From: Volucella zonaria
Taxonomy: Eukaryota > Arthropoda > Insecta > Diptera > Syrphidae
NCBI GenBank assembly: GCA_963966105.1
Contig: OZ014533.1
Span: 154,458,776-154,522,775 of the forward strand
Direction of reading: 5' to 3'
DNA: 64,000 bases
Below the pieces are notes generated by a model that did not search any database, was not told the DNA's origin, and worked only from the letters and a program-made list of their open reading frames with translations. Below, piece after piece: positions 44,367-55,150 of the stretch. The stretch's first letter is position 1. Each line of letters opens with the position of its first letter. The translations under genes were made by a program, and so were the position numbers.

Positions 44367-46679
44367 TAGCTATATACGAGCATACTGGTTCAGTGAAAGG
44401 TGACAAGTGACTACACAGAGCTCATAATCCGATTCACCCTTGTTTAAAATAAAAAGTGATTATTGACAGCTCTTCTTGTTCAGTAGCGATTTGTCTAGGT
44501 TTAATCTTGCCAAAAATATTTGCGAAAATAAGCTGCCTCTATCATTATTCTTTATTTGTGAATGCACCCTTAGTGTTTTTTGTGAACTGCCATTATTAAT
44601 TTGCTTGTCAATATCTACAATTTTATCATGGTTCGATACTCGAACGAGCAACGTTTACAAATTTTGTATTAAAATTTATTACTAAAATAAAAGTGTACAG
44701 TTCTTAATGGAAAACCCGATACCTTGGCACATACCTTAACTCTAATAAGGAAAAGTCCATATTTCCGTGTCGATTCTTTCAAGACACATTGTAATTCAAG
44801 TGCTCCTTGCACAGGTCCTCGAGAATAGATGTATCAACCAGTTTCGCAGCGTTTCGAATATTGAAATTACTTTTTTTTTCTGTGTATAACTATCTAAAAA
44901 ATCGGAACATGCGCACGATACCTACCCCAAAAATATTTCATCATCATGCCAAATGGTGTCCGGCGTTCATTTCTTGATTTCTAGGGCACCGAGAGAGCTC
45001 CCAGCAGATACATTTGAGCAAAAACGCACCAAGAGAGGGAGCAAAAATAAAAAATCTGGCGCATTGTCTCTCTCTCTCTCTCTCTCGAGGGAGATGTAAG
45101 TAATAATCATCCTTAAATCACATAGAGCACTTGCAGATAATTAACATATTTCATTCGATGCACTTGACTAAGTAATTTTTGGAAACTTAACAAAGTCAAG
45201 ACTTTGTAGGCAAGAAAGCCTTTAAATGTTTAGGGGGCCGCTACCACCCCTCATCGGGTTGGCATGCCAAACGACTCAGTTGGAACGGAAAAGAAAATTG
45301 TTGCTCTTCCCTCCAAATGAGAGGGTTAAGATGAGTCACGTTCTTTTTTCTGGTTTCCATTTTCGATTTTTCATTTTTCCAACTGTGAAGGCTTAAGGAC
45401 GTCGCTTAAAGAGTCTTTAAAGTCGAGCAAATATTTGCCAACAAATAATCCCACAGTAGGGTGGCAGGATTATGAGTTCATATGAATATGTGAGTACATA
45501 CCATCTGCATAGTATGAGGATATATTTCTTGTGGCGACAGAAGGGAATTCCAAGGGATAGAACCAATATAAGACTGCAGCTTATAACATAAAATAAAAAC
45601 TAGGTGGGTCGAAAAGCGAATTATGGATGACAAATTACATAGCAGCATTGGCTACAACTTGGTTATTCAATTGGGTTCTGCAATGACAATAAAACGGCAG
45701 CGGGACTCACTGAAGCAGTTCCATAAATTAATTTTGTCATAAATTAACTTTTAGTGAATGAGAACACTTTGCGATTGTCGAAGCAAATTTTGCCTTTCTG
45801 GAGATGAAGTTCCAAGTGACCCACTTTTCTGAAGTGAGATGTATTTCGAACCTTAGAACTCAATATGCATTGGGATACTAGTCGGCCCTGAGTAAATTGA
45901 ATTTTAAGTATCCACTCCTCAATTTGGCACGAACAGTGATTGACTCATACAATTCCTGGAAGTCAAAAGCCAAAAGTTTTGTCTGATTTTTATAGAGATG
46001 GCACCACACCTGTGCTGGTCACCAGAAGGAAGTCAAATAGAGCACATTTTACAATTAAACCTGAGCGCTTGCTTTTGAGTGCCTTATGATTGGGCGCGGC
46101 AAGAAAATTTACATATCATCTCCGCCTAGTGCCTGTTCGACCGCCATTTAAACCAACAAAAGAGGAGCGCTCACCTGATTCAACTCCTAAACAAACTCCT
46201 TATCTCTTCCTCTCTCACCACGGACTGGAGTATGGTATCATATTAACCATCCCGATAATCTACCCGGCTAAGAGCCCAATCCATGGATCAGTCGCGAATG
46301 GAATCTCCACATACCAGGCCCCCTCCGGATTATACAGACTTATCTGCATATAGAAGATCTCTGTCCAAGTGGACCAACATTCGTTATATCACTCTGGATC
46401 TCCAAGAGTACAGAAGTGCAGGTGCTGGATCTTCTTAAAACTTTAGTGAGTTTCGCCTTCAGATATACTCTCTCCACGGCTGGAGGACACCAACTTTTCC
46501 TAAGCTAGGAAAGCCAATTACGTCAGGTAGAGCTTCCAATAAAGAAGCCTCCAGCTCGCAGGATGTCACAAATTGTAGCGAAAAGCGTGTTGTATTTCGC
46601 CTACTGGAGCATTAACAATGAATACAGCAAGTGCAGCATACCAACGCAGAAACAGTATCTACAATAGAGAGTGGCTCTA
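44367..46679. other. Mostly unassigned stretch
   Basis: No transposase recognised. A (TC)n run lies at 45067-45086. A plus-strand frame at 46090-46353 (87 codons) has WYHINHPDNL-type text in an alternative frame but no domain. The last part, 46540-46680, may belong to the RT tail at 46680. Confidence 0.35.
45067..45086. repeat. (TC)n microsatellite
   Basis: Ten TC units. Confidence 0.95.
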
Positions 46680-46870
46680 TCTGTCTGACTTCCTTATAAA
46701 AAAATGGCTAAGCTTCATGTGAGCTCGTCACCGAGGAGGGTTTTCTGGACTTACCCGGTTATGACAACGCCAATTATATCCTATGCGTCGATTGTTTGGT
46801 GCAACAACCCAAAGTTCAAAAAATGACTGTTTCTAAGGCATGGGCCCTATCTCTAGCACTGATGAATCCT
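46680..46870 (+). pseudogene. Non-LTR RT thumb fragment
   Basis: The plus strand reads RRVFWTYPVMTTPIISYASI then VWCNNPKFKK near 46726-46820, the RT thumb segment (LYTAVV.PIL.YG..VWW). AWALSLALMNP follows (normally .ACL.ITGA...TP). RNase H is not recognisable behind it. Confidence 0.5.
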
Positions 46871-47274
46871 CACGTATATTTATATTAATTGCTTTACTCT
46901 CAAAGCCATCTTCCGTGTAAAAAAAAGTGGTCTTTGGTACAACAGGCACAGGTGGCTTGCTGGCCGGCTTACGGACATGACGCCTGATGCAATGACACCA
47001 GCATTAAAGTTGATGCGAGAAAGCAAAATCTTCTTCGCATGTTTTCGGCCGGAATGGAATGTAGTGGGATCTTTACAAATGGCGTCCTCTTGACTTCTGG
47101 GAGACGACAACGTTAGATTCCATCCATAGTTAGCAAGACTTCTGTCTGTTTTCCAAGTGAAGATATAAATTGTGAGGGCGAAGTACCTGCATCTGTAGCG
47201 ACAGCCGGATAGGTTTAGAGCCCGACTAAACTCTTGATACAAGGCTCAGAAGGTAGTTTGTCAAGACCCTAACT
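46871..47274. other. Unassigned spacer
   Basis: A 120-codon minus-strand frame (46880-47242) has no recognised domain. Confidence 0.3.
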
Positions 47275-49040
47275 CTTTTTTTTATATAATTAGCGTGAGC
47301 TCAAGGAATTATTAGTACTTTCAAAATGTTTGCACACAACGCGGGCGAAGGAAACTTAGGAATGAAGAAATGAGAGGTACCTATGTATGTTCGGAAGTTA
47401 TAATGACTGGAAATAAAGGCCTCGGCAGGGTTTTTCATAAGCGAGTTGTGCGAGGTGGGTGCTAAGGTTAAAAGTTTGAAAGGATGGTATGCCAATGGCA
47501 ATTTCAGTGGTAGAACAAGGTGAGGCAAGATACGTTACGTCGGTGTTCAAGCGTTTTAATTGACTGTGTCATCGAGTGTGGAGGTTTTAGGAGCACCTGA
47601 CCTAATGTGAGCATTATACTCCAATTTTGGCTGAATAAATTTCTCAATATATGAGGCCTGATCAGAGAGGGTGAAGTATTTCTTACATCGCTTGAGGAAA
47701 CCCCGACATTTTTCATCATTTTTGACAGCATCGAACATGTGGTCGTTCCAACGTAGGTTGCATCATTTCTCTGTTTCGACGATGCAAGTGCCATTCATGG
47801 ATAATGGCTGGGTATTTCAATTTCGCTGTAACGGTAACAGAGAGCATTGTATTTTAGAAGCATTAAATTTCACTCAGTTGATACGGGTAGTTCCCAAGTG
47901 CTTATTCTGTTAATATCGGAAATTAATTTATCGTTCCCGCTCTACAGCCGTAGAACAGGGACGTGAGCCCGGGAAATAAAAAAATGAAAAGTAGAGAGTA
48001 CTGTCGTCAGCAAAGGAATATATTGGATTAAAAGTAGCAGACAAGAGATCATTGTTGAAAATTAAAAAGAGTGTCGGTGACAGAACACAGCCCTGGGGCA
48101 CACTAGCACATATTTTGGATATCATACTTGAAACCATCCAAGACAACTTGAATTGATCGTTCCGAAAGGTCATTTCTATTGAAGAAGAGAGTCGTCGATT
48201 CCAAATGCACGCATTTTCGACAAAAGAGCCTGATGCCAAACTCTGTCAAATATTTTAGAAATATCAAGGGCAACTATCTTGCTTTCGCCAGATTGGGGTA
48301 GATTTTGGTTCCACTTTTCGGTGAGACATGCCATCAAATCACTAGAGGACTCTTGCTACATTGAGAAGTTTTCGTGTTTTGAGATATTTCATGACCGTTT
48401 CCATGACCTTGGAAGAAAGGGCCCTAAGCGCAATGAGTCTGTAGGAGGAGAGTGAAGAAGTTTTGCCTTTTTTAAACACGGGTTGGACAAATGCTATTCT
48501 CCATCTGCTTGGAAAGAGTCCTAAAGAGTAGGATTGATGGAAAAGCTTACGCGTTGAAGAACACCTTTTCAGAGAGATACTCGTATCAGCAGATTCTTGA
48601 AGTACTTTTGTTACTACACGAGTGCGAAAGTAGATTCTTCCCATTTGGAAGTGTTGGGCTGCTACAAAGTGTGCAGCAAGCAGACTGGACTTGTCCAACC
48701 AGCTAGCAGCTGGAATGTGAATATAAATGAGCGTTGGGATGGAGGATGAGGTAGAATTTATAATACTTTTCAAGACCTTTGGAACATTGCGTTATTTCTC
48801 GCCTCAGATTTTGATCGTATTGGAAAAAAAGATACTGCAGTCGTTCCTGGCACAGTTGAACCTTCTTCGAATTTTTCCTGCAGAGCTGGTCTTGTTGAAC
48901 CAGAAAAACCTTTCTCTAATCCTTTTCTTTTGGTCTGATACTCACTCTTCATCCAATGAGGGACATATGATCTCATTCCAGAACTAATTCTGCGGTCCTT
49001 CAGTGGGAAAGCCTGCCTACTGCTCACCGGCGCCACCTAA
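47275..49040 (-). pseudogene. Jockey-like non-LTR retrotransposon, long RT copy
   Basis: The best RT in the window. Minus-strand order: pre-RT linker near 48960 (PHWMKSEYQTKRK) and KSIINSTSSSIPTL near 48760; RT FPSRWRIAFVQPVFKKGKTS then LSSYRLIALRALSSKVMETV near 48380-48525. IVALDISK is near 48265-48290, the palm block MRAFGID near 48200-48220, VPQGCVLSPTLFLIFNNDLL near 48045-48105. SFADDSTLYFSF (FADD catalytic box) is near 47985-48025, and KCRGFLKRCKKYFTLSDQAS near 47660-47720 is the thumb. C-terminus NPAEAF...FRTY and tail GGTACCTCTC...CACGCTAATTATA end in an A run at 47275-47285. No intact frame. Confidence 0.87.
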
Positions 49041-50074
49041 GTGTGCTAACCATAATTGACATAACATCCTTCGACGCTTTCTGTGAGAATGATTACCACA
49101 CTCGCACCAGGCTACAGATTCTCGGCGCTGATGTAGTGGGTGCTAATGCTATACCTGGTATTCTCGACTTGGCAAAATTATATGACTTTTACACAAAGTG
49201 ATTCTCAGCAGGAAATCTGATAATGCAGCTCCATGTTTGGTGAGTTTATTGGCTTTGTCTATGATTAGGCACTAAGCCAAGGTGAATTATTCTGACATCT
49301 CCCGATAAACGGTAGACTCGCAGTTCTATTTTTGTATTTATACAGACTAATCCCAAGATTTGATTGTTATTACGTTTTTCTTTAGTCGAGATAAGGCATT
49401 TTACATTGTCGTAGTACCCACCTGGAACACCCTACACTGATCAAGAAGATGAAAGTAGAGACACCTACCCCGTCGTTAGTTCTTGATTTGTCGGTGTTGT
49501 GGTGAAACGATTCATATCCAGAATGACTTCGAAGAATGGTTTTTGTTGAACTGTCTATGTTTTGGGTCGGGATCCTTTCTTTACTAAAGGCAACGTCGAA
49601 CGTTGCGACTGCAATGCGTAAAACACTCTTCAAGGCAGCAGCAAATACTATTTGCGGAGAGTTACTCTGCCTAAATATCCTTATAGTCTTATATAAAACC
49701 AAGGCCTTTAACTATGAGTGGGAAGCAGCTGAAATTGCGAAGATAGAACTTGACAAACATGACAAGAATACTTCGATATGGTTTGTATTTAATTAACTTT
49801 TACTTACATCGCTATCCTCTCGAATATCGACAAGCAGCATCTCATACTATAAACACAATAATAATATACCAATTGACAAAAGCAAAAGTTCCGCAGCTTG
49901 ATTGTGTGCGACACTAAATCCATCCTCGACCTAAAGAAGATGAAGCACATGCACATCTGACAAACAAATTCCCCCAGGTTTCCCCGCTGATTTTAAGACG
50001 TGTCTGCTATTTTGCACAACAAATTTAACTTTCAATTTACGACCAACAATATGCGTACAAATCTGTCAGAATAC

Positions 50075-50102
50075 GTACGAGTACATATGTACATACTCGT
50101 AC
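50075..50102. repeat. Palindrome of the ACGAGTA motif
   Basis: GTACGAGTA at 50075-50083 is the exact reverse complement of TACTCGTAC at 50094-50102, ten bases apart. The same ACGAGTA motif is scattered elsewhere (11618, 28198, 28605, 40503, 50540). Confidence 0.8.
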
Positions 50103-50405
50103 TTTGGAAAATTATTTTCGAGTATGAATACAAACACCAGAACGTCGACTTGCCTAAAAGTTATTCCAAAATTGTGTTCCTCACACCCTCTGTCAACTTT
50201 TGTGGCTTTTAAATTGTACTTTTCTCTTTCAGTTATGGTTAAGTCAATTGGTAGGGATTCTGTTTACGTTTACGTTTCATGTTTACCAGAAGATTCTTGC
50301 GTCAACATTTTTGAACAAAACAATTCGTCTTGTTTCGCTCCGAACATTCGGAAGATAAGGTATTTATGAAGTTTAAAAACAATACTTCAGATCAAATTAA
50401 AAAAG

Positions 50406-50512
50406 GTCAAAGTCATTAAAGCCGCTTTATTATTTCATTACAAGAGTAGAGATTGCATCCATTTATCTCTCTAAATGAAATATTGCAATAAAGCGGCTTT
50501 AATGACTTTGAC
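50406..50512. repeat. Long hairpin with a perfect 26-bp stem
   Basis: 50406-50431 (GTCAAAGTCATTAAAGCCGC then TTTATT) and 50487-50512 are perfect reverse complements over 26 bp. An inner 8-bp stem (ATTTCATT 50432-50439 with AATGAAAT 50474-50481) follows on directly, with a 5-base bulge on the right arm. A 34-base loop remains. The fold is about 107 nt. No transposase or terminal motif is attached. Could be a small foldback transposon, a hairpin-RNA locus or a structured regulatory site. Confidence 0.85.
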
Positions 50513-51109
50513 AGTCGCAGTTCGCTAAATGAGTCTAAGTACTCGTACTTCATTTTATGGTCTCCGCTTTCGTTGTTTGGGTATAAAATTAATCTCGAAT
50601 ACACCAGATGTCCCTTATCAAATACGCCAATGAATCGCTTTGGAATCATCGCTTTTCTAGAAGACTTGTATTCCGCATTTGAACCAAAAAGATTCGAGAA
50701 TGTGCCGCAAGGGTTGGTTCTAGGCCCCTGCTATGAAATTGTTTTAATTGTGGTAACTTTCAACATACGTACATATGCACACAAGATTGTCTCGAGAAAT
50801 CTACGCTTGTACATATATTTATGAAGATTATGAAAGTAATTACCTCAGCAAGGGACAGAATGTTTAGAAGCGGTCCTCGTAGAAGCAGCATTGTCCAATG
50901 GATGCTAGCTTGCTAAATAGCGAAAAGATGCCTCTGCAGATGAAGACTTCAGCTTCATCGGGAACAGCCAAGACTGCAAGAATGCGAATGCGGACTCTTC
51001 TGCATCAGTATAACTGGACTAGTGTTGGTTGGTTTGTGACCCAGCGAAAGGCGATCGTAAAACACAATAAGCTCCGAAATGGATATAAACGCCTCTGATA
51101 CGGGCGAAT

Positions 51110-52314
51110 ACTTTGCTGACAACAATTGACTATCGAACTAGGACAGAAATTGGGTTCTGGAATGTTACGACCGTCCTCTAGCTCGAGCGAGAGTTAATGC
51201 GATACAAATTGGGTACTTTTAGATTTAGCGATCTAATGTGTGGTCCTATCACAAAATATATATATCCTTCCAAAACAGGAAACAGCTGTAGCAGCAGCAG
51301 TCAGAGAACGTCCCGAAATATAAGTTCAATATCACATAAAACAGAAGGAAATGCAGAGTAATGTTAGACGTGAAAAGCAAAATAATAACAAAGCACTAGC
51401 TACCAGAGCAGAAGTAGCCAATAGGTGCGATAATAGGACCGTCTACAACATCACAAAGGAACTTACAGGTGGCCAAAGTTCCAAATCTCGTAAAAGACTA
51501 AGACGGCAACCTATTGACTTCGGATGAGGAACAGCTAACCAGATTAAGCGATCACTTTGCTGTTGTACTAAATCATTAAGCAAGCAAATAACCTGTCCCA
51601 GACCCTGATGAACTGAAACAAATTCCCGAATACGGATCTCTGCTCCCAGTAACACTGAAATCAAATCGGTTATCAGAGCCTTAAAGAAATACAAGGCAGT
51701 TGACAGAGATGTCATATCAGCTGCACTCTTCCATATAGCCACTAATTGGGAAAGCATGAGAAACGAAAGTCTTTCCGTAGATTGGAAGACGGGAATGATT
51801 GTAAAACTGCTTTAGAAGGGAAACCTGACAGATTGTGGAAGCTGGAGAGGAATATACGTGGTTCCAGCAGTAGCCAAATTAAGACTTAGAGTAATTCTAG
51901 AACGAGTTATAGCGCATCTCGATTTAACACTTCGGGCGGGATCCTCCTGCATCGACCACATCAACATCATTGTTAAACAAAGAATGAAGTATGGATCTTC
52001 ATTACACTTGTTGTTCATCGCGTATATAGTGTGCTTTGCGCCGAAAAAAAAAACTCGTCTCTATAATTAAGGCTGGTGGTGAATATCACGTCCTGTCTGA
52101 CGGTAGAATGTTAGATGTCAAATAAAGTCCGCAAAGGAGGGCGACAAGGCTCCACTATTTCGTTATTGCTGTTCCGTGTTGTTATCAGCAACGTGCTCCT
52201 TGGTTATATCGATGGGAGTGACATGGACAATGACATCATACCTGAAACATCTGGACTACGCCGATGACGTGTGTCTACTTTCACACAAGATAATAGACCT
52301 ACACCAAATGGTCC
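51110..52314 (+). pseudogene. RTE/CR1-like non-LTR element, endonuclease start to RT core
   Basis: Plus strand: near 51145 IGFWNV.TVL (start of the endonuclease domain, LGFWNVRTL), a gap, GNLLTSDEEQLTRLSDHFAV then VLNH near 51506-51580, IRALKKYKAVDRDVISAALF near 51675-51735. SVDWKTGMIVKLL and CGSWRGIYVVPAVAKLRLRV then ILERVIAHL near 51775-51920 form RT motif NWRGI.LLP...K. GSSCIDHINIIVKQRMKYGS and LHLLFI near 51940-52015 follow. KEGDKAPLF is near 52135-52165, and LDYADDVCLLSHKIIDLHQM near 52250-52310 has YADD at 52257-52268. It ends abruptly in the TTAAC repeat. Confidence 0.83.
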
Positions 52315-52341
52315 TTAACTTAACTTAACTTAACTTAACTT
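52315..52341. repeat. (CTTAA)n microsatellite
   Basis: Five or more consecutive CTTAA units right behind the RT core, replacing the rest of the retroelement. Confidence 0.92.
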
Positions 52342-53944
52342 AGAAACAGAGGCGTGAAAGGTTGGGCTCAAAATAAATATGGCAACAACTAGAGAACTAA
52401 TTTCCTTTATCTTACAAGTATCGTCCCGGAAGATGGAGGCACAGATCAGCACGTAGGCAGCTTTTACTTTACATCAATCAATAAAGTAAAAGCTGCCTTC
52501 AACAATGGCAGTGTTTCTGTCAGAGATGAATCCAACGTTTCCGAGCTTATCGAGGAAACTTACCATCAAGACCTGATTTATGACATTTATATCATCCCTG
52601 GGATTTGTTTTGTCAATGACTATCACAACGGGAAAGTTGCACCGAACTAAAGGAATTCGGTCCAATGAGTGTCTTTACAGTTATCGGTCAGAAATAATGC
52701 AGCGACTAATATGATGTGATTGACATCTTCTATCTGCAAGGCTAACAAAGACAGGTGCGTAGAAACTTGTCATCTATGAAACGCAAAGAAAAAAGGAATG
52801 AAAGGAGTTATAAAACGCAACCCATGGGTTTGCTACACAAGCCGGCTTCTTCAAACTCTACAGAATTTTTAGCCGCAATGTAATCTAAAGAACAACTAGT
52901 CACTTTAAATGCCGGACCAGATTTAATTAAAAAAAAAAGTCTTAGCTAGACTAAAACCCTTCAAGACAACAGGTCCAGATGGTCTAAGGTGAGCAATTCA
53001 TGTGCTGGGTATGACTCGAGAGATTGAGTGCAGAATTGGGAATAGAATTTTGATTTGCTGACCTGGTCAACCAGTATTAGGTTACATGTTAGGAAAGTCT
53101 TAAGAGATGCCTGAGTAAGCACTTTAGTGAGGTGATCATTAGATTGTGGCGCGCATAAGTTGCAATTTAATCCCTGGATGAAGCCTTGATTGCCAGACAT
53201 CGGCAGGGCATTAGTACAACATATTTTGGATTATTTCGATTAATTTTCTTGAGATGGTATTTGAGAAGACGCAATGCATTTCTTGGCACGTCTTATGTCA
53301 TGTTGTGCGTTTTAGTAAGAGACAATATATTGTCATGCCGATTGATAATTTTATCTAACATACTTGGAAGGAAGGGTATACAAGGGTTTACAGCTCAATA
53401 AATAGAGACTGAGCACCCACTAAGGCTAGTTCATCAACAGCTGCTTAGCTATCTGATGTGTGATCTTCAAAGGTTGATGCACGGCCTGGCATAAACGTAG
53501 GATGTCTGTAGTTTGTAATTATGACCGACAGCTCAGGCTCCTATCTTATTTGGTTAGCCCACCAGTTAGATTGAGGTACTGATTGAGGGGTTTAAGCACT
53601 AAATGTCGCTGTCCAGATGTGGTTTCCACTTTAGTTTATGAGCTAAACTTACCACAAGTTATTTGGCTCCTTCTGAGAAAACAATTGTGCGCAATTTATA
53701 AATAGAGGCTTGAGTTTTTTCTTGATTAAGATTTTAAGAAATCGTAAGAATGATGTGACGGAAGATGCATATCGTATCGCACCAGAAGAAGGGGAAAGAA
53801 AATCTTGCGAAAGTAGAAAAGAGTAGTATTTAAGTCGAAGAAGCACACGATAGAAACAATAAACGGTAGTTCTAAAGGAAGGCAACACAGCTGACAGGTG
53901 GTTTCCATGCCAAAATGCATGCACTACTCACAATGAAGGAAGAG
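52342..53944. other. Mostly unassigned stretch
   Basis: Holds the hairpin at 52455-52498 and a short RT scrap KPFKTTGPDGLR at about 52957-52992 (plus strand; RT motif .PGPDG). The minus-strand frame 52961-53200 and the frames 53649-53924 have no recognised domain. Confidence 0.35.
52455..52498. repeat. Short hairpin with a perfect 17-bp stem
   Basis: AGGCAGCTTTTACTTTA (52455-52471) is the exact reverse complement of TAAAGTAAAAGCTGCCT (52482-52498), with a 10-base loop. There is no T run behind it, so it is not an obvious terminator. It may be a duplicated inverted scar or a small foldback. Confidence 0.85.
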
Positions 53945-54433
53945 CGAGTTAACGAAAATATGAGTCCCCATCCCAATATAGAACAGATTGATTCTGATCG
54001 TTTATCAGCAAAGCTTTACAAATATGGGAATGATGTTTTGATATCTGTAGTGTACGTTCCCAGATGAACAGGAAATCCTTCTCTTGTAAGAACTACAAAG
54101 GCATAAGTATCAATGGTCTATTTAGCGCACAAGATCCTATCCAAAGCACTATACGAACATCTCAATCTTCTTTGTAACCGCCTTATTAGAAAATCCCACT
54201 TTAGCTACCGCTCCTCGGTGCTCCGATCTATTCCGATTTTCGGCAAAGAGATGCGTTACCATGTGACTTCTCTTTAACCTAGTTCTGAGATGGATAGCGC
54301 CCAGGGCAGACGTTGGCATGAAACGCACTATATTCATAAAATAAACTCTTGTCCGAATAGAATACGCAGACGGTTTCGACATCATTAGCCGCTTCCAGCA
54401 TGCCGTTGTAGAGGCGAAAGGGTTGGTCTTAAG
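53945..54433 (+). pseudogene. RTE-like RT, left part, split by a MITE
   Basis: Plus strand: QIDSDRLSAKLYKYGNDVLI near 53985-54045 (PDEIPAELLKYG...L), NYKGISINGL near 54090-54125 (NYRGI..LN), AHKILSKALYEHLNLLCNRL near 54125-54185 (AYKVLS..L..RL). RQRDALPCDF is near 54240-54275 (RQGDGLSC..F), and EYADGFDIISRFQHAVVEAK near 54358-54420 has YADD as YADG. The frame breaks at the MITE and the C-terminal scrap resumes after 54848. Confidence 0.8.
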
Positions 54434-54848
54434 GTCCATTCACAGCTCAGCGAATTGCGAATGAGGTGACTGCGAACAAATCATTTTTAGTACATATAAA
54501 GACAGAAAGTTACAATTTTACTATTCCAAAAGCACAGATCTTAATTTATCGGTGGATTAATAGAAAAAAAAACTCAAAATCAATTAGTTTTTGCGAAGAA
54601 ATCAATGATTTGCTTACTTTTCCGCGAATAAGCGAATAATCTTTGCGAACTGTCAAATTGTTTTTACTCCCACTCCACAAATGTGGAACCCAATCTACAT
54701 CTGCACGACCAAAGCATTCACGCGAATTTAACGTCAGAATTCTTCTGTTTTGGTTTGTTCACTTCGACTAAATGAAAAATTAGCTGTGAATGAAATGTCA
54801 AAATTTGTGAATATACTTTCGTTCGTATTCACTGAGCTGTGAATGGAC
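54434..54848. mobile_element. 415-bp MITE with 17-bp inverted ends
   Basis: Starts GTCCATTCACAGCTCAG and ends in its exact reverse complement CTGAGCTGTGAATGGAC. The match extends to 22 bp with one mismatch (C/T) before GAAT. The flank is TTAAG on the left and TTTAG after two bases on the right, so a 5-bp duplication is possible but imperfect. The inside is AT-rich, has no transposase frame, and carries eight GCGAA motifs, all on the plus strand. It sits in an RTE-like retroelement. The superfamily is not assignable from the ends. Confidence 0.85.
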
Positions 54849-55150
54849 ATTTAGACTAAGTGAGGACACGTGTGTGCATACGTGCTGTCAGCAAACAGAG
54901 AAGCATCTGAGCTCCATCCAGGACAACATTTCATTGTTGGCAGAAGTAGCTCCACATCATTGGAGATTCTTTGATTTGACAAAACAACTTCTTATTCGAA
55001 CGATGAAATAGATACTCTACAAAATGAAACCAGATATAATTTACGCTACCGAGTGGGAAGAAAAACAGGAAATCAGAGCGGATATTGAACACATTCGAGG
55101 GAAAAATTCTTCGTTAAATATTTGGCCCCGTATGTGAGGAGCCTAAATGA
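54849..55150 (+). pseudogene. RTE-like RT, C-terminal scrap
   Basis: Near 55085-55130 the plus strand has NTFEGKILR then IFGPVCEEP, which closely matches the RTE/craft C-terminal segment (.FERKILR.IFGPVCE.). The stretch 54850-55080 has lost its frame. Confidence 0.6.

Larger units (their letters stand above)
49041..51109. other. Mostly unassigned stretch with a strong hairpin
   Basis: Near 49075-49190 the plus strand TRLQILGADVVGANAIPGIL then DLAKLYDFYTK resembles the last helix of non-LTR ORF2 (weak). Otherwise no coding signal. Contains the palindrome at 50075-50102 and the hairpin at 50406-50512. Confidence 0.35.

Noticed and set aside
45067..45086. (TC)n run as a promoter or CRISPR-like repeat.
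   Set aside because: It is a simple dinucleotide run with no spacer-repeat structure.
53200..53640. Minus-strand stretch as LTR-retrotransposon integrase.
   Set aside because: A few words looked suggestive, but no HHCC zinc finger or DDE spacing could be found and no LTR pair is visible.
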